From contig JAKCPI010007870.1 in the NCBI GenBank assembly GCA_023213315.1, positions 83,431-147,430 on the forward strand: a stretch of 64,000 nucleotides of DNA. Reading direction: 5' to 3'. The position numbers and the translations under genes were made by a program. A model generated the notes under the pieces. That model made no database searches. It worked only from the letters and a program-made list of their open reading frames with translations, and was not told the DNA's origin. Source of the stretch: Euborellia annulipes. Taxonomy: Eukaryota > Arthropoda > Insecta > Dermaptera > Anisolabididae. The stretch's first letter is position 1, and each line of letters begins with the position of its first letter. Below, piece by piece: positions 57,281 through 64,000 of this stretch.

Positions 57281-57288
57281 GCAAGTAT

Positions 57289-57415
57289 TTATTCGATAGA
57301 AACGAGTTCCAGCATGGAGAGATCTCTGAGTTGGAGAAATTGATTCTCTCTTTTGAATTTGTGTGGGTCTGTTATTTTTAATTTGTTACAGACAACGCAT
57401 TTCAATGGATATTGA
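57289..57415 (-). CDS. possible terminal exon, unrecognised
   Basis: A minus-strand frame with QYPLKCVVCNKLK, KFKRENQFLQLRDLSMLEL and VSIE before TAA, where the stop overlaps an AATAAA. A TTTTTCAAG acceptor may start it. The C-X2-C and charged stretch look protein-like, but no upstream exon was found. Confidence 0.25.
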
Positions 57416-57939
57416 CTTGAAAAATTACGCTTTTGTCTTTTTATAAATAATTTGGAAAATATGATGTGAAAAGTGTTTTTAGAGGTCAAAAATAAATACA
57501 AAAAAAGTACAATTCACTTTTACTGAGTAAATACAATTAGGCATAAACGCACGGTTAGTTAAATTCGTATAGGAGTTTAAAATTTCTACTTTATTCTCTA
57601 AAAAAAAAAGATCAAACAAAAATGGTATTGGAGGCTTATTGTTGTTGGATCATGTCCTAATAATAGGCTAACTTTAAAAGAGAGTCGGATAAGTTAACAC
57701 CGTTAAAAAATTTACAAAACGTTTTAACTAGAGATTCTTGATAAAGTTAAAATTTTCCCGGCCTCCGATGCCGAAAAAGACCTCAAAAAAATTAAAAAAA
57801 AAACAAACAAACTTGTAATTAAATTTTTAAGGAAGGTAGATCAGGAGTCACTTTTATTAAGAATTAAATTTTCATCTAATTATATAATAGATAAATAAAT
57901 AAAACTAGGTTATGACTTGTCAAAAGGTTTGTATTTTTT

Positions 57940-58314
57940 TAGGAACCGACCGAATATTCGGTTTCGGCCAGTTTAGGCCAAAAATCCTGGTCCGTAGTTT
58001 CGGTTTCGGTCAAAAAGTAGCCGAAACTTTCGGCCGACCGAAACCTGAGTCTGTTAAGATGGGATGAGACAAAAAAATTTGCCTTTGAGGGAGAAAAAAT
58101 TTAGTCTCCCTAAAAAAAAAAGGTAAAATGATTTTCACTGGAGGGGGAAAAGAATTTTCCGCAGGACGGAAAAAATTTCAAAAAAAAAAAAAAAAAGGTA
58201 AAATGATATGAATTTTTCATAGGAAATACAAGTTTCGGTTACAGTTTCGGCCGAAACTAAGATCGAGGCCGAATATTCGGTTTCGGTTGAAAATCTTGTT
58301 TCAGTCGGACCCTA
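57940..58314. mobile_element. hAT-type MITE, second copy of the GACCGAAAC type
   Basis: Ends TAGGAACCGACCGAATATT and GTTTCAGTCGGACCCTA, inverted relative to 17336. Flanks are poorly matching T-rich stretches. The interior includes GCAGGACGGAAAA motifs. Confidence 0.72.
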
Positions 58315-60060
58315 GAATTTTTATCTATGACACAAACTTGTGCCATAGTTCTGAAAGTGATGTATCAAAAAGCACATTAGCTAAAAATAAAAACCTTTTG
58401 AACCTTAACCTAGTGTTATTTATTTATCTATAATTAGATGAAAATTTAATTAAAAAGAATGTTTTAACAAGTGCCAAAGGTGAATTCTTTGGATTATATT
58501 TAAAAAAAATTTTAGTGGTTATTTTAAAATTTTGATTCAAATAAATAATTTTTAAAAAATTTAGAAAAAATGATTACTTACAATGGTAAAATAAAATTAA
58601 AAAGACATCAAAAGCCTAGGTAGAGGGGGGGGGGGGGAAGAGGGAGGTTCCCCCCTAAATGGAGACTGCATTGAGCCTATTGAATACCTTAGCCAGAGAT
58701 TACAAACTAATATGAGGGTATATAATATATTCTCCGAAAATCCCTTGAAAAAATTTACATCCGAAATGATAACCTATTGGAAGAATTCTCACTTCATTTC
58801 CGTCCTTATTTGACGTTCTATTTATTATTATTATTATTATTTTTTTTTTTTTTTGAATGAACGCATTAATTAGATGTTATATCCGTCGATCGTCCTCACC
58901 TCTCACTTCAAAATCAAAACAGATTTAGATCTTAATTGAAACGTGATTAAAAAATGTGTATTTTTACATTTTTTTATTTAATAGGCCTAAATATAAAAAT
59001 CAAACAAATTAGGAACAATGAATTATAGAATACAAATTTTTACCTATTAACTACAAAATTAAGTTAATACTGAATATTTTAAACTTTTATTCAATTCTGG
59101 GACGTGGTTTTGTTTACCTTTATTTAAATTGAAATTATTTCCCAGAGGTGAATGTGAAAAAAAATCACACAGAGTTACACAAAATTTTGAATATTTTCAA
59201 ATTCAAAAAATTTAAAATTTTCTAATTTTCTTAAACCAAATTAAAAATGAAAAAATGTTTTCACTAGGCAAAATTCTTATTACCTTTGTGTTTGAGCCCC
59301 TAAAGGCCTTTGTTCGATCCTGATTCATCATAAATGTAAAAATAATCAAAGTTAAACATAAAAGAGAGATCGGATTTAGTTTAGCATGCGAAAATATTAT
59401 AACTCGAAGCGAAATTCGAATGAAATGAGAATTCACAGAAACTACGTGTTTGAAAGAGAAAAGAAAAAAAAAATAAAAGACAATGTGAGACTCTCCAAAC
59501 GTGTTTTGTTTTGAATAAATCAGACTTGGAAAAAAAAAACAACTAATCAAATTGTATGTAGGCATCAAAATGTTATTATTCATTCCCATTATTTATTTAT
59601 TATTAATTTTAATCTCTCCCGGAGGAGGAATTCTGTTGGTTTCTAATCAATGAAAGGTTGTTCAATAAAAGTTTGCCCTTTGGAGTTGAGTCAATGCTCT
59701 AGGAGAATAGGAGAAATGAGGAATGATGCGAGTCTCTCCTCGATTTGACAAAAGTTGGGTGTAAATAAATTTGGAGAAATCAAATAAATTTGTAATTAAA
59801 TAAAGACTAAAGGCTCTTTATTCCATCACCTGAAAAATGTCGGTCTGTCTAATTAATTACGTATGTAAAATGCAAGTATGAATTCTTAAGAAATGGGCAT
59901 TGATCATCTTTTTAATTACCATTAATTAGTGTAGGTTGAAGAAGAAAAGAATATATCTAGAAAAGCTCTGACAAATTTATTACCTTCTAGCAAGCAAAAA
60001 GTTATGAATTTGTTTAAAAGCTCATCCTGAAGAAAAAATGATAGGCTTGTATCAATAATT
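58315..60060. other. no clear gene
   Basis: AT-rich sequence with a G run at about 58628, a CTTATTATTATT-type microsatellite near 58830 and the candidate first exon at 59284-59331. The 125-codon run on the minus strand (59212-59589) is hydrophobic and low-complexity and is not convincing as a whole. Confidence 0.45.
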
Positions 60061-60065
60061 CAATT

Positions 60066-60786
60066 TCAAAAATCTGGTGTGACTGGCGCACAGCACACAA
60101 CTTTCTCTTACCTTCGGTAATCGAAAGTTGTGTACTGTGCTTGTCACACCAGATTTTTTGTGTCGACATGTATTTAGTTCCCGACAGTAGGGATACATTT
60201 GAATTCAAGATATAAAATTTATAAGTATGGGAAAATATTTATATTTTGTTACCATGGCAACCATTTCTCCTATCTTTTCTATGAAGTACAAGAGTAAAGT
60301 GGTCTTCAGAAGATTTCAAGGGCAAAATGAGAATATACATTTTAAAGAGCATCTAAAAAATAATTGATTTTTGAAATTTAAAAAAAATCGTTGGAGCGAA
60401 TTTTGAGAAAATCGAAAAAAACTGAAAAAGTACATCAGTAAAGTACTAGTACTCTTTGGCCGATTTTGTTTAAAAGCTTCTTGTCCGGTCCCATGGGGGT
60501 GCTTAACTTAAATATAAAATTTCAACCTCCTAGCTCAATTCCTTCATGCTTAGAAATTTTGTTCACAGACACACAGACAGACACACAGACAGACACACAC
60601 ACACAGACACACCCCCCCACCCACCACACACACACCACACACAGACAGACCATGTCACGAAAACCACTTTTTTGGATTCAGGGGACCTCAAAACGTGAAG
60701 ATCCATCAAAATCTCGACATCGAATTTTTGACATGAATCCAATACTTTCTCTCTTTTTATTTTGTATATATATATATATATATATA
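60066..60786 (-). repeat. long interspersed repeat, reverse copy with full hairpin
   Basis: The hairpin at 60070-60160 (CTGGTGTGACTGGCGCACAG) is followed by CCATGGCAACCATTTCTCC, AGTACTAGTACTCTTTGGCC, a long CACACAGACAGAC tract (60566-60650) and ACTTTCTCTCTTTTTATT. It ends in a TA microsatellite where the LTR element has inserted. Confidence 0.82.
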
Positions 60787-61000
60787 TGTAGGATTCTTTT
60801 GGCTCGTAATAAAAACACTATTTAAAGTATAACAAAATTTAATGATAAGCAAAATAATAGAATACAATTAGGTAGAATCTGAACAATTTTAATGAAATCT
60901 TTAATCGTAAAATAAATCTTGAAATCGTATCAATCGTGAATGCAAATCATAGAATGTAATCATGGACTGCTCGCGAGAGACGTGACAAGCGCGTCCCCCA
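60787..61000 (-). mobile_element. 3' LTR of the Ty3/gypsy element
   Basis: On the minus strand it starts TGGGGGACGCGCTTG and ends GAATCCTACA (TG...CA), 214 bp. It lies directly after a purine-rich tract (minus strand GAAGAACGAAGAGAGAAGAA, about 61004-61030), the expected polypurine primer site. The insertion point is a TA microsatellite, so a target duplication cannot be recognised. Confidence 0.7.
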
Positions 61001-61048
61001 CTCGTTCTTCTCTCTTCGTTCTTCTTTTCTCCGCTAGGGGTGGTGAAG

Positions 61049-63793
61049 TCATCCCACATTCGGCCATTCCTGTCCATCTTCGGTCCCCGAAGACACCCCT
61101 GGGTATGGCTTCATGTAGTCGACAACAGTCGTAGTATTTCGTGGTCCATCGCCGTCGATCTTCTCAACCTCATATCGACCGTGACCTAGGACTCTGGACA
61201 CTTCGTAGGGTCCTATGAATTTGGGTTGGATTTTTAATCCGCTTCCGAATTGAGTTCGCTTTATGGCTACATAATCGCCCTTCTTGAAGAACCTCGCCGT
61301 CTTAGTCTTGCGATCATGGTATCTTCTATTTTCTTGTTGAATTCGGAGTATAGATTCTTTCGCCTTCTTACGTAGAAATTCTCTTTCTTCATTAAATAAA
61401 TCGGCTGCTTCTTGTTCTAAAAGTTCGCGTATTATATCTTCTTTGTTTCTCATCTTCTTTACACCAAAATGGCCATTTTCATGAGTATTCTTGATAAATT
61501 CCATATGTAATATTGTTGGTAGAACTATTTGGTTGATATTGTTTATTCTTCTTTTAAGTATTCCATCTTCGACTAAATAATCTTTGTAACTTTCCTTTTC
61601 TAAAATCTTCTTTATTACTAGTAAACTTTCTTCTTCATCTTGATGTTTTCTTATTGATTTTAAAATTGTATCTTCGATGAAATAAACTGGATATCTGCTG
61701 AGCGCATCAACATGTTTCATTCTTTCACCTGATCGATGTTCAACTTCACAGTTAAATTCTTCAATAGCTAAAGCCCATCTTGCTATTTTTGGAGATATAT
61801 CCTTTTTCATTAGAGTTTTCTGGAATGCTGAGCAATCGGTTATTATTTTAAATTTCAAACCTAAGAGGTAAACTCTAAATTTTCTAAGTGCGGTAATTAT
61901 TGCCAACGTTTCTAATTCATATGAATGATACTTCTTTTCGGCGTCTGATGTTTTTCTACTCATATAATAAACAGGATGAAAGTATTTTTCATCTTTCTTT
62001 TTCTGCAAAAGTATTGCTCCGTAACCTTCTTTGCTAGCATCCGTATGAAGTTCAGTAATTGCATCGGGGTCGAAAATTTTTAAAATTGGTTCTTGACATA
62101 AAATATTTTTTAATTTATTAAAAGCGTTTCTTTCTTCTACTCCAAACTGGAAATTTTTATTTTTCTTGAGAATATCGGATAATGGGTAAGCAATCTTCGC
62201 ATAATCTTTGACAAATTTTCGAAAATAACCAGTAAGTCCTAGAAATTTTTGAATATCTGTCTTTGACTTAGGTTCTGGAAAATGATGCACTGCTTTAATC
62301 TTTTTCGGAGACGGTGATATGTTTCCATTTTCTATTACATATCCTAGAAATTCAACTTTTCTTTGCAAGAATGCGCATTTTTTCCAATTGATAGAAAAAC
62401 CATTTTCTTCTGCAGTTTTTAAGGTTTGAATTAATTTTTCATATGCGTCTTCTTCATTTTTTCCAGGGATTATTAAATCGTCCATGTACGTTATAACAAT
62501 CTTTTTATTTATTAAATCTTTAAATGCTTCGTGGATTCTTCTTAAAAAGCTGTTCGGGCTGTTACAAAGTCCAAACGGAGTTTTCAAAAATTCGTATTGT
62601 CCATTGGGAGTAACAAATGAAGTATATTTTATACTTTCCTTGGCAACTGGAACATGGAAGAAACCATTCTTTAAATCCAAAACAGAGAAAACATTCGATC
62701 CGGATAAAGCGTCGATACAATCTTCTATCAAAGGCATTGGAAATCTGTCTCTTTCAATTCGTTTATTTAATTTTCTATAATCAATACATATTCGATAATC
62801 ATTATTTTTCTTAGGCACAATGACAACAGGGCTTGAAAAGTGACTGCGACTTGGTTGAATTATTTCTTCTTTAAGCCAACTTTCAATTTGTTTATTTAAA
62901 ATTTCTTTTTCTTTTGGAGCCAATCTTCTAGGAGGAAGTGAAATAGGTTCATCATTTGTCAACTTAATTCTTGTTTCTACACTGGATTTGATATCACTTG
63001 AAGGAACATAATTTTTCATTAAATCTTCTATTTCAGCTTTATATTTCGGTGGTGCTTCGATATTAAAATCATCTTCGATGTTCATCATCATTATTACCTC
63101 ATCGTCGTTTTGTTTCTGAGTATCAACTTCTTCTTTAAAATTTTCTTTGTTTTCTTGCGGTACTATTTTCTTCACTGAAATTTCACCTCTTCTAATGTAC
63201 ATTTCGCATTCTTTTAATATTTCGTGCCCCAATAAAATTCTAAAATTAATTAAAGATTTTTCAACAATGTAGAATTTTGTTTCATATTCATCTTCATCAA
63301 TTTTTATTTTTAATTTAATTAATCCTTTTGGAATTGTTTCAACATTTCCAAGTCCATAAAAAGTTGTTGTCGTAGGAATCAGAGATTTTTCACTTACATC
63401 AGCTTTTATGATTTCATACAAATCTTCTCTAATTAAATTTACAGAACTACCCGTGTCGATTAGTGCTTCGTATGTTTCGCTGGCAATTTTGATATTTTTC
63501 AATTTATGAGAAGTCGTTATACAAGCAACTGGTTCTATCTTCTTTTTGGTTTCGCTGCACTTTGCTGACACATGGCCAAAATTATTACATTTAAAACATT
63601 TGGGTCCTTTGTCTTTATCTGGACAATTGTTCACATCATGTAAACAGGAGCCACAATTAAAATAACGACATTTTTTAATAGTTCTTGAAGGTTTATCAAC
63701 TGTTTGTTCTTTTTTTAAAATCATTCGTTTGAGAATTAGTAATTTTGTTTTTCTTAAAATTATTTTTTTCTTGAATTCGATCATATGTTTCAA
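61049..63793 (-). CDS. pol polyprotein of the Ty3/gypsy element, integrase core deleted
   Basis: An intact frame of 914 codons. Residues 42-79 are Cys/His knuckles (CFKCNNFGHVSAKC is canonical CCHC). The aspartic protease has IDTGSS at 112-117. Reverse transcriptase covers about 290-500, with YRICIDYRKLN, LDLKNGFF and the catalytic YMDD at 436-439. RNase H covers about 570-700, with HTDASKEG, YELETLA, TDCSA and HVDALSR. Integrase begins with the first half of its zinc finger (HENGHFGVKK, 771-780) but then passes directly to RNKEDIIRELL, a helical C-terminal segment, and a GPY-type end (KFIGPYEVSRVL, 858-869). The zinc-finger Cys pair and the whole DDE catalytic core, about 200-250 residues, are missing without loss of frame. 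This copy can therefore encode a polymerase but not a working integrase. Confidence 0.93.
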   Translation of the reverse strand: MKHMIEFKKKIILRKTKLLILKRMILKKEQTVDKPSRTIKKCRYFNCGSCLHDVNNCPDKDKGPKCFKCNNFGHVSAKCSETKKKIEPVACITTSHKLKNIKIASETYEALIDTGSSVNLIREDLYEIIKADVSEKSLIPTTTTFYGLGNVETIPKGLIKLKIKIDEDEYETKFYIVEKSLINFRILLGHEILKECEMYIRRGEISVKKIVPQENKENFKEEVDTQKQNDDEVIMMMNIEDDFNIEAPPKYKAEIEDLMKNYVPSSDIKSSVETRIKLTNDEPISLPPRRLAPKEKEILNKQIESWLKEEIIQPSRSHFSSPVVIVPKKNNDYRICIDYRKLNKRIERDRFPMPLIEDCIDALSGSNVFSVLDLKNGFFHVPVAKESIKYTSFVTPNGQYEFLKTPFGLCNSPNSFLRRIHEAFKDLINKKIVITYMDDLIIPGKNEEDAYEKLIQTLKTAEENGFSINWKKCAFLQRKVEFLGYVIENGNISPSPKKIKAVHHFPEPKSKTDIQKFLGLTGYFRKFVKDYAKIAYPLSDILKKNKNFQFGVEERNAFNKLKNILCQEPILKIFDPDAITELHTDASKEGYGAILLQKKKDEKYFHPVYYMSRKTSDAEKKYHSYELETLAIITALRKFRVYLLGLKFKIITDCSAFQKTLMKKDISPKIARWALAIEEFNCEVEHRSGERMKHVDALSRYPVYFIEDTILKSIRKHQDEEESLLVIKKILEKESYKDYLVEDGILKRRINNINQIVLPTILHMEFIKNTHENGHFGVKKMRNKEDIIRELLEQEAADLFNEEREFLRKKAKESILRIQQENRRYHDRKTKTARFFKKGDYVAIKRTQFGSGLKIQPKFIGPYEVSRVLGHGRYEVEKIDGDGPRNTTTVVDYMKPYPGVSSGTEDGQEWPNVG

Positions 63794-63926
63794 ATTGCTC
63801 TTTAAGTTGTTTCAAATTTTTCGCTTGATATAAAATTATTTTAGATTCATCATCTCTTACCCCATCAATAATATAATGAATTAAGGCGCTTTCTTCTATT
63901 TGACCCTGACTGGCGATTTCTTGCAT
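63696..63926 (-). CDS. end of gag (capsid C-terminus) of the Ty3/gypsy element
   Basis: The frame is open to the window edge side and ends at 63696; within it QIEESALIHYIIDGV and LKQLKEQFETYDRIQ resemble the retrotransposon gag domain that builds the particle. It overlaps the pol frame by 98 bases. The nucleocapsid zinc knuckles are in the pol frame, so the chain must change frame by +1, most simply at a run of seven A (63710-63716). Whether this is programmed shifting or a one-base mutation cannot be told from one copy. Confidence 0.75.
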   Translation of the reverse strand: MQEIASQGQIEESALIHYIIDGVRDDESKIILYQAKNLKQLKEQFETYDRIQEKNNFKKNKITNSQTNDFKKRTNS

Positions 63927-64000
63927 GGCGTAAATATATTGACGACTGCTTTCATTTGGCTGTTTTCTTCTTCGTGATAATTCAGAATGGATGATGGCAC

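Larger units (their letters stand above)
61001..64000 (-). mobile_element. Ty3/gypsy LTR retrotransposon, internal region, cut by window edge
   Basis: Order on the minus strand: end of gag (from the edge), zinc knuckles, protease, reverse transcriptase, RNase H, remains of integrase, polypurine tract, LTR. This order places it in Ty3/gypsy rather than Ty1/copia. The 5' part and 5' LTR lie beyond 64000. Confidence 0.93.

Noticed and set aside
59212..59589. 125-codon minus-strand frame as one gene
   Set aside because: Low-complexity Phe/Ser-rich sequence; only the short ATG-initiated piece at 59284-59331 has a plausible donor.
60566..60650. CRISPR-like array in the CACACAGACAGAC tract
   Set aside because: It is a simple microsatellite within a eukaryotic repeat, without spacers.

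Overview
The window is AT-rich eukaryotic DNA with small spliced genes set in a very dense landscape of transposable elements. GT-AG introns, AATAAA signals, SLC17 and SETD3 homologues, hAT/mariner MITEs, Penelope-like elements and a Ty3/gypsy element all fit an arthropod. A copepod such as a sea louse is my guess from overall character; I could not search a database. Nothing prokaryotic is visible.

Layout. 1-4,880: no gene, only repeats (foldback, tRNA-derived SINEs, a long inverted repeat). 4,884-6,765 (+): a three-exon gene for a 152-residue membrane protein I do not recognise. 7,130-10,726 (+): a five-exon gene for a membrane protein with a long Cys/Pro-rich tail; its last exon lies in a 1.4-kb tandem duplication (10,606-13,408). 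14,143-19,013 and 23,340-33,034 (-): two tandem SLC17-type (sialin/phosphate transporter-like) MFS genes with near-identical exon structure. The second is complete (10 exons, 464 aa); the first lacks a visible first exon. 33,040-43,250: no gene, only repeats. 43,253-48,678 (-): the C-terminal half of a SETD3-like actin-histidine methyltransferase. 45,549-46,092 (+): possible exons of an unrecognised gene inside a SETD3 intron. 54,964-55,234 (-): the last two exons of another unrecognised gene. 60,787-64,000 (-): the 3' part of a Ty3/gypsy retrotransposon (LTR, PPT, pol, end of gag), running off the edge, whose integrase has lost its catalytic core in frame.

Mobile DNA. More than fifteen hAT-type MITEs could be delimited, many with perfect 8-bp target duplications; they account for most of the G/C runs. 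Hairpin elements share a core of CTGANGA, a short stem, then CGAAAC, as in the hammerhead ribozymes reported from Penelope-like elements; one carries a GIY-YIG endonuclease remnant and a 13-bp target duplication. A mariner deletion derivative, LINE fragments (one nested in a Penelope-type hairpin), two SINE families and a long repeat ending in a CACACCAGATTTTT hairpin complete the set. Many insertions are nested.

The host genes do not form a pathway together; the transporter pair is a local tandem duplication.
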